From assembly GCA_025057275.1 (NCBI GenBank), contig JANWXQ010000094.1, forward strand, positions 19,834-83,833: a stretch of 64,000 nt of DNA, written 5' to 3'. The notes under the pieces were generated by a model that worked only from the letters and a program-made list of their open reading frames with translations, was not told the origin of the DNA and did no database searches. The DNA is from Chitinophagales bacterium. GTDB lineage: Bacteria; Bacteroidota; Bacteroidia; Chitinophagales; UBA10324. The position numbers and the translations under genes are program-made. Of this stretch, positions 27,484 through 36,370 are shown in pieces (position 1 is the first letter of the stretch; the number at the start of each line of letters is the position of its first letter).

Positions 27484-28488
27484 TCAGGACAGACGCTTTC
27501 TAATCGTTTCCACGATGTTTTTCATTCTGTGCAGATTCATCAAAAATGCTGCTCCCAGTTTCAATGGCCAGAGCACTGCATACAGCAGCCCCATGATCGG
27601 ATGGCATCGCACCGGCGCCGGTTCATAGCCCAGCGTCTTCATCAACTGGCCACAAACGCGTTGACAGATCCAGATTTCCGTTGCTGTCAGGCCACCACGC
27701 GCCCAGCTTTGCGCCCTTCCGGCATTGATGCCTTTTACCTCGCTGCGGTCCTGTCCGCTGGATGAACCTACCTGCGGCACTTCTTTTAGCTCCGGAAAAA
27801 AGGTTATCCCGACATGACGGCAAACCTCCGCTATGACGCTGTCGGGATCAGCCAACAGATGCTCAAACCGCACGGTGAGCACATGAGGATGCTGCACCGA
27901 AGTGCCCGCCCGCACGGCTGCCACCCAAAGTCGGCTGATGGTGTAAGGATGATAGTTGACCCAGGCGCGTATGGTTTCGTACCAGGTGGCATGCGAGCCG
28001 CCCAGAAAACGACGCCGCCACTTGCGTTTTTGCGACAGAAGCACGTCGCGCGGATCGCGCACCAGGTTGACAAAGCGGGCTTCGGGAAACAATTCCAGTA
28101 TTTCCTTAATATAAAAAACATTTTGCGGCGTTTGATCGCAACCCATCTCTTTTCCGTTTCGCTGCACTTCGTAGCGCACTACGGCAGCAAACACGTCGCT
28201 GGCCACCATGTGACCGGACACTTCCCGTTGCAGCAGGCTGCGGGCTTCATCCAGGAAATCGGCCACATGGCGTCGGGCAAAATAGCCCTCGCGCGATATG
28301 TTCAGCAACAAAGCGGCCAGATCTGCAGCCTCTTCCGGTGTCAACTGCCAGTTGCGGTCAGCTGAAGACCACAACTGTTCAAAAAAATGCAGCTCGGGAA
28401 AGGTGTGGACGCGGGGATGATTGTTGAGAATGCGACCCATCATGGTCGTGCCGCTTCGGCTGTTGCCGACAACAAAAACCAGGGTCAT
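27484..28488 (-). CDS. Sulfotransferase (Sulfotransfer_3-like)
   Basis: A 334-residue PAPS-dependent sulfotransferase. The 5'-phosphosulfate loop is VGNSRSGTTMMGRIL near residue 7, and the 3'-phosphate motif is FVNLVRDPRDVLLSQ. The PRDVLLS form and the absence of the KE-x-x-F segment set it apart from the six other sulfotransferases in the window; it resembles the family that includes tyrosylprotein and some carbohydrate sulfotransferases. It lies at the distal end of the polysaccharide locus, separated from the main operon by a CBS protein, and has its own TATCTTCG box. Its acceptor is unknown; a role in the same polymer is inferred from position. Confidence 0.82.
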   Translation of the reverse strand: MTLVFVVGNSRSGTTMMGRILNNHPRVHTFPELHFFEQLWSSADRNWQLTPEEAADLAALLLNISREGYFARRHVADFLDEARSLLQREVSGHMVASDVFAAVVRYEVQRNGKEMGCDQTPQNVFYIKEILELFPEARFVNLVRDPRDVLLSQKRKWRRRFLGGSHATWYETIRAWVNYHPYTISRLWVAAVRAGTSVQHPHVLTVRFEHLLADPDSVIAEVCRHVGITFFPELKEVPQVGSSSGQDRSEVKGINAGRAQSWARGGLTATEIWICQRVCGQLMKTLGYEPAPVRCHPIMGLLYAVLWPLKLGAAFLMNLHRMKNIVETIRKRLS

Positions 28489-28494
28489 GAGCGG

Positions 28495-28502
28495 CGAAGA
28501 TA
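28495..28502 (-). promoter_or_regulatory. TATCTTCG -7-like box
   Basis: The minus strand reads TATCTTCG, 6 bases before the sulfotransferase ATG at 28488. The same octamer recurs before four other minus-strand genes. Confidence 0.4.
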
Positions 28503-28530
28503 CAGTGCGGCCCTACGCTCCGGCCACTCA

Positions 28531-28959
28531 TCAGCTTCCGGCTATGTATTGCTCCAGGTGTTGGATGGTGGATTGCTGCTCTTCTATAACGGCCTTAACC
28601 ACATCGCCGATGGAAATAAGACCCACCAGTTTTCCGTTTTCCATCACCGGCAAATGGCGAATGGCATTGTTGGTCATCAGCTTCATGCAATCCGAGGTAT
28701 CGTGGTCGGGCGTTACGGTAATCAGGTCGGTTACCATAACGTCGCGAATCAGGCTATCGGCTGATGTCTTGCCTTTCAACACGATTTTACGGGCGTAGTC
28801 GCGTTCGGTGAAGATGCCTACTGCCGTTTCCCCTTCCATAACCAGGACGCCGCCGATGTTACGTTCGGCCATTTTTTTCAGGGCATCCAGCACGGTAGAG
28901 GCCGGCGTAACCGACACTACTTCGTTTCCCTTTCGCCGTAATATCTCACGAACCTTCAT
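28531..28959 (-). CDS. Two-CBS-domain protein
   Basis: A 142-residue protein consisting only of two CBS motifs (about residues 8-62 and 75-132; GVLVMEGETAVGIFTERDYARK and HLPVMENGKLVGLISIGDVV mark the two halves). CBS pairs bind adenine nucleotides and usually regulate a partner protein. Stand-alone versions of this size are common in bacteria, with mostly unknown partners. It sits between the last two parts of the polysaccharide locus. A TAACTTCA element upstream is a weak promoter candidate. Confidence 0.88.
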   Translation of the reverse strand: MKVREILRRKGNEVVSVTPASTVLDALKKMAERNIGGVLVMEGETAVGIFTERDYARKIVLKGKTSADSLIRDVMVTDLITVTPDHDTSDCMKLMTNNAIRHLPVMENGKLVGLISIGDVVKAVIEEQQSTIQHLEQYIAGS

Positions 28960-29010
28960 AGCAAGCCCTCTTGGAATTTCAGATGAAGTTACAAAAAATC
29001 CCTTGCTTCC

Positions 29011-30000
29011 TCAGGAAGGCTGGCCTTTCGCTTTCTGCTGCAGGTAGGCAAACATATCGCCCACCGTTTGCTCCAGGCTGTAGCGCTGTTGCCATCCGGT
29101 TCGGGCTTTCAGGCGGGAACTGTCGCCCACAATAACGGGCTCGTCGCTGGGGCGCAACAGGTCAGCATCTTCCACCACAGCCAGTTTCAGGCCGGTAACG
29201 TGCTCAATGATTGGAATCAGCTCGGCAATCTGGTAAATGCGTTCGCCGCTTACGTTGTACACCTCCCCGGCTTCGCCCCGTTCGGCAAGCAACAGCAGGG
29301 CTGAAACCAGATCGCGCACGTCGGTAATAGCACGCCGGGTGTTGAGGTTACCCACCCGAAAGTGGTTGGCAGCTCCGCTGCGGATGGCAAATGCGCGACT
29401 TACAAAATCGCTGACCACATCGTTGGTTTTGCGCGGTCCGGTTGTGTTGAAAATGCGCACGCGCACGCAACGGATGCCGAAGTTTTTCCAGTACTGAAAA
29501 GCCAGCAGATCCTGGCCCACCTTGCTGACGCCGTAGGGATGCAGCGGCAACAGGGGAGCCTCTTCCCTGATGGGCAGGTTTTCGGCAGTGAGCGATGCGC
29601 CGTATTCGGCACTGCTGCAGGCCACCACCACCATAGGGTCATAGGCCGGATCATGCTCGCGCAGGCGACGAACTGCTTCAAACACATGCACCGTGCCGTT
29701 CACATTGATGTGAATGGTTTCTGCCGGTTTTTGCCAGGAGACGGTAGGATAACTCTGCGCCGCCAGATGATAAATCACCGATGGCCGGTGGCGAAGCAGA
29801 CTATCGGCCACCGCTTTGGCATCCGTTACGTCCAGCGGTTCGGTAACGCACCGTCCGGTCAGATCCGCCAAATCAATGGTGGGGTTATGCCACGTGCCAA
29901 TGATTTGATCAGCGGGCATCTGCTGGTGAAGGGCTTCCGCCAGATGGGAGCCTACCATGCCCGCCGTACCGGTAATCCACACCTTATGACTGCCGTTCAT
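29011..30000 (-). CDS. NDP-sugar SDR, GDP-6-deoxy-mannose reductase (Rmd)-like
   Basis: A 329-residue extended short-chain dehydrogenase: NAD(P) loop TGTAGMVGSHL, Ser in ACSSAEYG, catalytic Tyr-x3-Lys in HPYGVSKVGQD, and a C-terminal RPSDEPVIVGDSSRLK segment that resembles Rmd, which makes GDP-D-rhamnose. GDP-mannose 4,6-dehydratase is the close alternative. The ATG at 30000 is chosen because the Rossmann strand follows at once; the frame runs open to 30228 inside the upstream gene. It overlaps the glycosyltransferase gene by 17 bases and is the last gene of the sulfotransferase operon. Confidence 0.72.
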   Translation of the reverse strand: MNGSHKVWITGTAGMVGSHLAEALHQQMPADQIIGTWHNPTIDLADLTGRCVTEPLDVTDAKAVADSLLRHRPSVIYHLAAQSYPTVSWQKPAETIHINVNGTVHVFEAVRRLREHDPAYDPMVVVACSSAEYGASLTAENLPIREEAPLLPLHPYGVSKVGQDLLAFQYWKNFGIRCVRVRIFNTTGPRKTNDVVSDFVSRAFAIRSGAANHFRVGNLNTRRAITDVRDLVSALLLLAERGEAGEVYNVSGERIYQIAELIPIIEHVTGLKLAVVEDADLLRPSDEPVIVGDSSRLKARTGWQQRYSLEQTVGDMFAYLQQKAKGQPS

Positions 30001-31171
30001 GCAACGCTTTGTGATAAACTTCCATGACCTGGCTACCGATTTGATTCCAGGAAAAACGCTGTTCGGCAGTCTGGTGTGCCCGTTCGCGAAGCTGCTGCAG
30101 CCGGACATCATCATCCAACACTTCCAGAATGCGTTCGGCCAGGTGAACGGCATCTTCATTACGAAACAGCAGGCCGTTGTCGTTATCGGTGATGATGTTG
30201 CGAAAGGCGGACAGATCGGAAGCAACAATAGCTGCTCCGTAATCCAAAGAACGAACCATCACGCCACTGCTGTAGATTTCGCGATAAGGCAGCACCACCA
30301 GATCAGCAGCGGCATAGTAAACGGGGATGTCCTCGTTGGGAATATAGGCATAATTAAAGGTGCAGGAAGATTCCAGTTGCTTTTCCCGGACGATCCGATC
30401 AAAGATTTCCTGCTCCACCTTCCAGGGCCTGCCTACCACTACCAGATGAGCGCGGGGGTTGCGCTGACGCACGATCGCCCAGGCGTTCAGAAGCACATCC
30501 AGCCCCTTGACTTTCTTGATTTGACCGAAAAACAAAACAATACGCGCATCGAGCGGCAAATGCAGTTGCCGACGGGCCTCTTGCGGCAACAGGGGTCTTT
30601 TGAAAAGAAAGTCGGCATCGCCGTGGGGCACTACATGAATGCGATCGGGAGGGTACCCTTTGAAATGCCTGAGCACCGATTGCCGGGCATAATCGCTGTG
30701 CACGATAATACGATCCAGACGACTCATAAATGCGCCGTGATGGGAATGCTTCGGCTGCTGGCCATAAGTTTCAAAATTCTCCACATCGTGAATGGTGGCT
30801 ACAATACGAAAGCCGCGCATGCGAAACAGCAGCAGGTTCAGCAATTCCCGCGAAGCGAAATGATAAATGTGCAGATGAGCCAGCTGCAACCGGTTGCGTA
30901 CGGCATGGGTAACGGTTCGCCAGGAGCCCAGCACGTAGCGCATGCCACGCAGCCATTTGGGGTCGGTTCCGTAAATGCGACGAAAAGGCTTTTCCGTGGC
31001 AAAGGGAAAGGCAAACCGTTGATCCAACGTGGTTTCGTCGCAGGTGTAGAACACCAGTCGGGCACCTTGTTCGGCCAGGGCTTTGCACAGTCCGAAATCA
31101 TAAAAATCGTTGCCGCTGTGCCCGCCGATGGGCTCCACCATGGCCACGGCTATCTTACCGTTGTGCAGCAT
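29984..31171 (-). CDS. Family 4 glycosyltransferase
   Basis: A 395-residue GT-B fold enzyme. The N-terminal domain starts KIAVAMVEPIGGHSGND; the C-terminal donor domain has VLFFGQIKKVKGLDVLLNAW, LPYREIYSSGVMVRSLDYGA (the E-x7-E region in variant form) and NGLLFRNEDA. It would add one sugar to a lipid-linked intermediate at the cytoplasmic face; donor and acceptor are unknown. The ATG at 31171 lies 17 bases inside the 3' end of the upstream sulfotransferase gene, and translational coupling is likely. It is one of only two glycosyltransferases in the locus. Confidence 0.85.
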   Translation of the reverse strand: MLHNGKIAVAMVEPIGGHSGNDFYDFGLCKALAEQGARLVFYTCDETTLDQRFAFPFATEKPFRRIYGTDPKWLRGMRYVLGSWRTVTHAVRNRLQLAHLHIYHFASRELLNLLLFRMRGFRIVATIHDVENFETYGQQPKHSHHGAFMSRLDRIIVHSDYARQSVLRHFKGYPPDRIHVVPHGDADFLFKRPLLPQEARRQLHLPLDARIVLFFGQIKKVKGLDVLLNAWAIVRQRNPRAHLVVVGRPWKVEQEIFDRIVREKQLESSCTFNYAYIPNEDIPVYYAAADLVVLPYREIYSSGVMVRSLDYGAAIVASDLSAFRNIITDNDNGLLFRNEDAVHLAERILEVLDDDVRLQQLRERAHQTAEQRFSWNQIGSQVMEVYHKALHERQS

Positions 31172-32045
31172 TCCAGACGGATAGATTTTTCTGCAATAAC
31201 TTCTCCAGCATGGCCACGTCGTCACGATAAATGCGCTGCAGCTCATCCAACACCTCCTGGCCAACCTCCGGCATCCGCTTACTGGTCAGCACCCATCGTT
31301 TTACGCGGCTGACGGCCCCGGCAGGCATGAGCGTACGGGCCATTTGCCTGAGCACCTTCTGTCCATACAGTACATGCATCACTTTATTGCGCGGCAGGGA
31401 AAACGGATTGTGCCGCTCATTGGGATCCGGCAGATAGGACGGACTTAAATGAAGAAAACGATACAATTCAAGAAGACCCTCATGAACTTGTTCCACCCAT
31501 TCCTCGTAAATGAAAATTTTTACCTGTTCACTCGGAAAAGTTTCCAGGTAACGTTTGACCTGCTGATAATAAAGACCCAGCTCCACATACTGCTGATACC
31601 ACAGGGCCGCGCGCTTGTGCCGTGTTTTACGAAAAACCACATCGGCCAGCGGCACATTCACGTATCCCAGCTTGTACTCCATGAAGTAATGCGACAAAGC
31701 GCGCTCCACAGGATTACGCAGGGAAATAATAATTCGGGCGTGAGGTATTTTTTGGCGGATGCGTTGTGGTACAGATGGGTAAAACAGATAGGCCACGCTG
31801 GCTTCGCCTACCGCTTTGTAACTGCCATTGGCGCCGGCAAACAACTGCACATATTTTTCCCAGTCTCCAATGCCCTTCTCCTTATGATACAGATTTTGCG
31901 CCAAGGTATCCTGATAACAGAAGTAGTTGGGTTCTTTCACCGGCGACATGAACACTTCCGGATGGCGACACAAATAATGATACAGCGAAGTGGTTCCCGC
32001 TTTGGGAGCACCGACGATAAAAAAATCAGGAAGCCGTGGGTTCAT
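31155..32045 (-). CDS. Carbohydrate sulfotransferase, heparan-sulfate-type
   Basis: A 296-residue PAPS-dependent sulfotransferase. The 5'-phosphosulfate loop is GAPKAGTTS (12-20) and the 3'-phosphate motif is LRNPVERALSHY. After the loop comes HPEVFMSPVKEPNYF; Glu38 of the KEP triplet falls where heparan-sulfate N- and 3-O-sulfotransferases keep their catalytic base, which supports a sugar acceptor. There is no membrane segment, so it should act in the cytoplasm, on a lipid-linked oligosaccharide or nucleotide sugar. Both ends overlap neighbouring genes (20 and 17 bases). Confidence 0.85.
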   Translation of the reverse strand: MNPRLPDFFIVGAPKAGTTSLYHYLCRHPEVFMSPVKEPNYFCYQDTLAQNLYHKEKGIGDWEKYVQLFAGANGSYKAVGEASVAYLFYPSVPQRIRQKIPHARIIISLRNPVERALSHYFMEYKLGYVNVPLADVVFRKTRHKRAALWYQQYVELGLYYQQVKRYLETFPSEQVKIFIYEEWVEQVHEGLLELYRFLHLSPSYLPDPNERHNPFSLPRNKVMHVLYGQKVLRQMARTLMPAGAVSRVKRWVLTSKRMPEVGQEVLDELQRIYRDDVAMLEKLLQKNLSVWNAAQR

Positions 32046-32976
32046 ATGCCGATCGGGTTAACCATTCCGGCCAACGGCTAATTCCGTGCTGCTGCAGCAG
32101 GGCAACCAAACGGGCGTTGTAGGGCCGGTAAATTTCTTCCAGCCATTGCCGGTCCTCCTCTCTGAGTCGCTCGCGTTTTCCTTCCACAGTATTGACCTGC
32201 TTATACCACCTGCGCAAAGTTCGTTTCAGAGCCACATTCTTTCTCCAGAACGATTCAAACTTTTTGTTCACAGCCAACAGACTTCGATGCAGCCAGCCTG
32301 AGCGCACAGCTGTAGTTTGATTTTCTATCACAAAGTCCTCAGGACGATAGACGGAAAAATCCAGCTCCAGCCACTGACACAATTCCTGCATAAAGGCCGG
32401 CGTGTCGTTGCGCAGGTCTTCAAAGAAAAGCAGCCGCAGGCGATTGCCGTAGCGCTCCAACCAGGGGGGCAGGTAATCGGCATAAAAACCTTCGCTGATA
32501 CCGCGGCGCAGCAGCGATTCCGTATCCTCCTCGCGCAGGCCTTTCGGTTCCTGCCCGCAGCGCTGCAGCGACAATTCAGCAAAGCGGCGAAAGGTCATGT
32601 CCTGCGGCAGATAGGCATTTACCTTCTTGCGTTCATAGAAAGAAAACAGCCGCTCCGCAGGATTGCGCAACAAAATCAGGATACGCACTTCGCGTCCCAG
32701 CAGCTCTTCCAGCGCGGCAGCAATGACTGATCCGCCGTACAAATAACTGGGACTGGCTTCGAGCCGGTATTTCGCCTGCGGCTTGCAATGGTTCCAGTAG
32801 GCAGCATACACGGAAGCGTCGGGCAAGGGCAGCCCGTAACGCAGCGGCATGAAATAACCGATTTCCTTAATGGATGAACCGCAGACCTGGGGATGCAGCG
32901 ACAGGTAGGTAAAAACAGATGTGGTTCCGGCTTTGTGCACACCGGCAATAATCAGATTCGGAAGCTGCTGACCCAT
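32026..32976 (-). CDS. Carbohydrate sulfotransferase, heparan-sulfate-type
   Basis: A 316-residue paralogue. The PAPS loop is GVHKAGTTS (12-20), the conserved Lys-Glu is at 37-38 (SIKEIGYF), and the 3'-phosphate motif is LLRNPAERLFSFY. The C-terminal half is basic and rich in Arg and Trp. Its start codon shares one base with the stop of the upstream Wzy-like gene (TGATG), a coupling arrangement. The divergence from its neighbours outside the motifs suggests a different sulfation position rather than redundancy, which is an inference. Confidence 0.85.
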   Translation of the reverse strand: MGQQLPNLIIAGVHKAGTTSVFTYLSLHPQVCGSSIKEIGYFMPLRYGLPLPDASVYAAYWNHCKPQAKYRLEASPSYLYGGSVIAAALEELLGREVRILILLRNPAERLFSFYERKKVNAYLPQDMTFRRFAELSLQRCGQEPKGLREEDTESLLRRGISEGFYADYLPPWLERYGNRLRLLFFEDLRNDTPAFMQELCQWLELDFSVYRPEDFVIENQTTAVRSGWLHRSLLAVNKKFESFWRKNVALKRTLRRWYKQVNTVEGKRERLREEDRQWLEEIYRPYNARLVALLQQHGISRWPEWLTRSAYEPTAS

Positions 32977-34325
32977 CAGACAGTAAGCGGAGTTTTGTAG
33001 TGACGACCGTAATGCAGTTCGGCGAAATAGAAAAAGTAATGAATCCCTACGAAGGTTGCCGTCGTGGCGCTGCCCGGATCAAAAAAGCTGCCTCCCGTCG
33101 GTATGCCGCGAATAAATAGAAACAGGATGAAGTAGAGCACGGCCTGGTAAAAGCTTTCGTTGCGATGCAAGCGGACCCGCTGGTGGTTGCGTAAGGCAAA
33201 CAGAAACAGCAACGACATGCCTACCAGCAGACCCAAAACGCCATACTGAAAGATCACACCAAAAATGCCCAGGTCTGAGGCGTAGAAGCGCAGAAAGTCC
33301 ACCGGTATGCCCGGCCAGTCTGTATCCAGCTTGCCGTTGCCAAAAACCCATCCCAACGGATAGCGATCCAGATACTTCATGGCAATCAATCCCTGCCGGA
33401 TGCGGGCATCAGCCGATGCTTCTCCCGTTCGTTCGCCCATGACGGCCATAAAGGCATTGGTGTAGGTATTGACAATGCGGTCCAGCACATCCGGATAAAA
33501 CAAATACAGAGCCCCCACCAGCAAGCCCAGCGCCAAAACCGCCATAAACGAATAATAAATCAGCTTATCGCGACTCATATGAAACAGGGAATATATGCCC
33601 ACTGTAGCCAACAGCGACAGCGAAACCCCTCGTTTCTGATTGATAAAAAATATGTAGCTAAAAAATATAAGGAAAAACAGACCGTAATGCAGCTTATTGG
33701 TTTTGATCAGACGCACATAGTAATAAATAGAAGCAAACAGAAAAAAGAAGATTTCAAATTCAAACTGGCAACCTCCCTTGGCTTCGTTGCAATACACAAA
33801 CAAGGTGCCGGCAAACTGAGAAGGGTTGAGCGTAAAAATCATCAGCAGAAATACGGGAAGCTGAAACCAGGCGCCGAACAACAAGGCATCGCGGATAATG
33901 GTTAAATCCAAAAACCGGATGCGGAGCAGGTAAAATACTATGAGTCCGTCCCACACCATGCCCCAGAATTTATACGTGGTCATCCCGGTAAATATGGGCT
34001 GACCGTAGAAGAAATAAGGCGCCAGCCCGCCCTGAAGCATCATATAGGCATAAAGCAGAATGATAACGAATTCGTAAACATTAAATCTTCCTTTATTGAC
34101 CAGCAGGCGATTCAATACATAAAAAAGCCCAAAACCGATCTCCACAAAAAGTAAGGGCAGCCCAACGTACAGAAAGTAATATTGGGTGAGCGGCGTTTTG
34201 ATCATCGTGCCAAACACCCGAACCATGATCAGATAGGCAACGAAGACTCTTAAAGCGCGGTAGGCATCGGTAAGGGCAGAGTGCCCGGCCGGAAGCGGAA
34301 CGGTCAGCTCATGTCTCGTGTGCAC
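32976..34325 (-). CDS. Wzy-like polysaccharide polymerase (polytopic membrane protein)
   Basis: A 449-residue protein with about eleven hydrophobic segments and a larger extracytoplasmic loop near residues 290-340, the layout of O-antigen/capsule polymerases. Sequence conservation in this family is poor, so the call rests on topology and on position between a flippase, glycosyltransferases and export genes. An RGIPTGGSFFDPG loop near the C-terminus resembles conserved loops in O-antigen polymerases. It would join repeat units delivered by the flippase. The start overlaps the GT2 gene by 22 bases. Confidence 0.65.
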   Translation of the reverse strand: MHTRHELTVPLPAGHSALTDAYRALRVFVAYLIMVRVFGTMIKTPLTQYYFLYVGLPLLFVEIGFGLFYVLNRLLVNKGRFNVYEFVIILLYAYMMLQGGLAPYFFYGQPIFTGMTTYKFWGMVWDGLIVFYLLRIRFLDLTIIRDALLFGAWFQLPVFLLMIFTLNPSQFAGTLFVYCNEAKGGCQFEFEIFFFLFASIYYYVRLIKTNKLHYGLFFLIFFSYIFFINQKRGVSLSLLATVGIYSLFHMSRDKLIYYSFMAVLALGLLVGALYLFYPDVLDRIVNTYTNAFMAVMGERTGEASADARIRQGLIAMKYLDRYPLGWVFGNGKLDTDWPGIPVDFLRFYASDLGIFGVIFQYGVLGLLVGMSLLFLFALRNHQRVRLHRNESFYQAVLYFILFLFIRGIPTGGSFFDPGSATTATFVGIHYFFYFAELHYGRHYKTPLTV

Positions 34326-35389
34326 GTTCGTTTTCCCGCAAGAATTTTTAGAATCAACACGGATTCCTGCACATTGCCTTCCGCCACGTTTTTGACGGCT
34401 TTAAGCAGCAACCGAAGAACCGGAGCGAAGATAAGGTAGGGGTAGTAATACCAGTAAAACAGCAGCCAGCCGCGGTACTTGCAACACATAAAGAACAAGG
34501 GCCGACGCCGGGCTTTGATTTCTTTTCCGGTAGTTACTCCCTGCTTGTGGTAGATGACGCTTTGCCAGGCATAGCCATGTTCCCAGCCTTTTCGTTTTCC
34601 GCGCACCTCCCAGTCCATTTCCTCGAAATACGCATAATACGCTTCATTCATCAGACCCACCTCGTTCAGAAATTCAGTGCGCACAAAGAGGCTGGCGCCA
34701 TAGACGTAATCAAAAGCTACCCCGTCATGGTCGTACTGGCCCTTGTCGGGTTCGTTGAGGCCAAGGTGATAGCTCCATGTGGTCCACTTATTAAATTTTC
34801 CGCCAATCGCATTGATTTTGTCGGGCCAGCGGTACCAGCGCAGCTTGGATCCGATAATGCCTACCCGCCGGCCACTGCTGCGGTATTGCCGGTCTTTTTC
34901 CATCAGTTGCTGAAGCGCATCCGGCTCCAACGTCGTGTCGTTGTTTAGCAGCCAGACGAAGGCAGCATCTCCGCGGGCCAGCGCCAGCCGCGAACCCACA
35001 TTGTTGCCTCCGGCAAAACCAATGTCGCTACGTGCCTGAACAAATAACAACGGATACAAAAAAGCACCCGTCTGTTGCTGTTGCTGATCCTGTTCAGGCC
35101 GGCCGCCCTGTTCTGCTTCTGCCACTTCATAATCTGCATAGGCGACCGGTTTGGCACACAGCGGATAAGTCAGGTGACGAATGGCATCAGGCGGGGTAAA
35201 TTCCGGTGTCCATGCGCCCGCAGCCCATTGCCGGATCAGGTGCAACGACTGCGGCGTGTTGTTGTCCACCACCACCACCTGAAAATTCCGGTAGGTCTGT
35301 TTGGCCAGACTCTCCATGGTTTCAATGGTGTTGAGGTGGCCGTTGAAATTGACCAGCACCACATAGACCTTGCCCTCAGCGGACTTCAT
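34304..35389 (-). CDS. Family 2 glycosyltransferase, rhamnosyltransferase-like
   Basis: A 361-residue GT-A enzyme. VYVVLVNFNGHLNTIETMESL and VVVVDNNTP form the nucleotide-sugar half; WLLNNDTTLEPDAL contains the acidic metal-binding segment; YYAYFEEMDWEVRGK is the acceptor-side motif (YFEExDxxxR) seen in rhamnosyltransferases. A hydrophobic region near residues 300-335 may associate with the membrane. There is a small low-complexity Gln stretch (DQQQQQ) near residue 100. It overlaps the upstream sulfotransferase stop by an ATGA. Confidence 0.85.
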   Translation of the reverse strand: MKSAEGKVYVVLVNFNGHLNTIETMESLAKQTYRNFQVVVVDNNTPQSLHLIRQWAAGAWTPEFTPPDAIRHLTYPLCAKPVAYADYEVAEAEQGGRPEQDQQQQQTGAFLYPLLFVQARSDIGFAGGNNVGSRLALARGDAAFVWLLNNDTTLEPDALQQLMEKDRQYRSSGRRVGIIGSKLRWYRWPDKINAIGGKFNKWTTWSYHLGLNEPDKGQYDHDGVAFDYVYGASLFVRTEFLNEVGLMNEAYYAYFEEMDWEVRGKRKGWEHGYAWQSVIYHKQGVTTGKEIKARRRPLFFMCCKYRGWLLFYWYYYPYLIFAPVLRLLLKAVKNVAEGNVQESVLILKILAGKRTCTRDMS

Positions 35390-36339
35390 GATTTTACCTC
35401 AAGCCATGCTGACAGGTCGCGGTCAATGAGACGCGACAGTTCACGAATGTCGTCAGCGAAAATTTCTATCAGAAAGCGTCGTTCATCCGGCTGCAGGCGG
35501 GGCAGGTTTTTATCGGTAAACAGTGCAGTTTTTGCCCGCCTTCGCAGGGAGCGGGGCAAGGCCCCCTTAATCCAGTCGCGCATGCGCTTTTGCGTGTTGA
35601 GCAATTGTACGAGGCGGTTTCTGGGGATGAAGCTGGGATTGTACTTCCGGCCGAAATCAATAGCTACCTGGTCATTGACGCCCAGAAAGCGAAACAAATC
35701 CTTCACGACCGCTTCTGCATTTTTCACAAAATCATCAAACAGATAAATGCGCACCCGATCGGCTGGAAAGGTGTCGAGATAGCGCTTAACCTGCCGGGCG
35801 TACTGGCCGATTTCGATGTACATGTTGCTGATGCCCCAGCCTTTTGGATTGCGTGCCATGTCCTTTTTCAGAGCCGTCATGAAATCGGCTGTTTCGTAGC
35901 CAATGCGCAGGTCCATCAGATAATGGCTGAAGGCGCGGTCGGCCGGGTTGCGCAGCATCATAATGATCCGGGCATCGGGAAATTTCCTGCGAATGTTGGC
36001 TGCCGCTTCCGACGAATACAGGTAAGAGTTCGTTACTTCACCGATGGCCTTTTGGTTTTCGGCCAGGCGAAACAACTGCACATACTGATTCCAGTCCTGA
36101 ACAAAGGCGTGAAAGATGCCTTCCTTCATGTCGCCCTGAAGCCAGCGGCTGAGGTCTTTGTTTAGGGAACGGGCATAATTGGGGCGGAAAGATGCCGGAT
36201 CAATGTCGGTGCTGAAGTGGTGGGTTTCCTTTATCGGAGCCATATACACTTCCGGATGCTGCTTGAGGTACTCGTACAGCGAAGTGGTGCCGCTTTTTGC
36301 AGCACCTACGATAAAGAAGTTGGGAAGGTGTTCCGCCAT
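35386..36339 (-). CDS. Carbohydrate sulfotransferase, heparan-sulfate-type
   Basis: A 317-residue sulfotransferase with PAPS loop GAAKSGTTS (12-20), Lys-Glu at 37-38 (PIKETHHF) and 3'-phosphate motif MLRNPADRAFSHY. The frame is open to 36444, but the ATG at 36339 aligns with the starts of the paralogues and follows a TATCTTCG box by 12 bases. It is closest by eye to the 31155-32045 copy (shared LPxFFIVGA, HPEVxM). The ATGA overlap with the downstream GT2 gene implies coupled translation. Confidence 0.85.
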   Translation of the reverse strand: MAEHLPNFFIVGAAKSGTTSLYEYLKQHPEVYMAPIKETHHFSTDIDPASFRPNYARSLNKDLSRWLQGDMKEGIFHAFVQDWNQYVQLFRLAENQKAIGEVTNSYLYSSEAAANIRRKFPDARIIMMLRNPADRAFSHYLMDLRIGYETADFMTALKKDMARNPKGWGISNMYIEIGQYARQVKRYLDTFPADRVRIYLFDDFVKNAEAVVKDLFRFLGVNDQVAIDFGRKYNPSFIPRNRLVQLLNTQKRMRDWIKGALPRSLRRRAKTALFTDKNLPRLQPDERRFLIEIFADDIRELSRLIDRDLSAWLEVKS

Positions 36340-36351
36340 GTGAACCGGCGG

Positions 36352-36359
36352 CGAAGATA
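36352..36359 (-). promoter_or_regulatory. TATCTTCG -7-like box inside the operon
   Basis: The minus strand reads TATCTTCG in the 31-base gap between two sulfotransferase genes, 12 bases before the ATG at 36339. It could give an internal promoter. Confidence 0.35.
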
Positions 36360-36370
36360 AGGCGGCAGGC

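Noticed and set aside
29984..31264. The upstream start at 31264 for the GT4 protein
   Set aside because: The first 31 codons are Trp/Cys-rich sequence overlapping the sulfotransferase gene; the family N-terminus begins just after the ATG at 31171.
29999..31312. A 437-codon plus-strand open frame opposite the GT4 gene
   Set aside because: No motif or family resemblance, and the GT4 gene fits the operon on the other strand.
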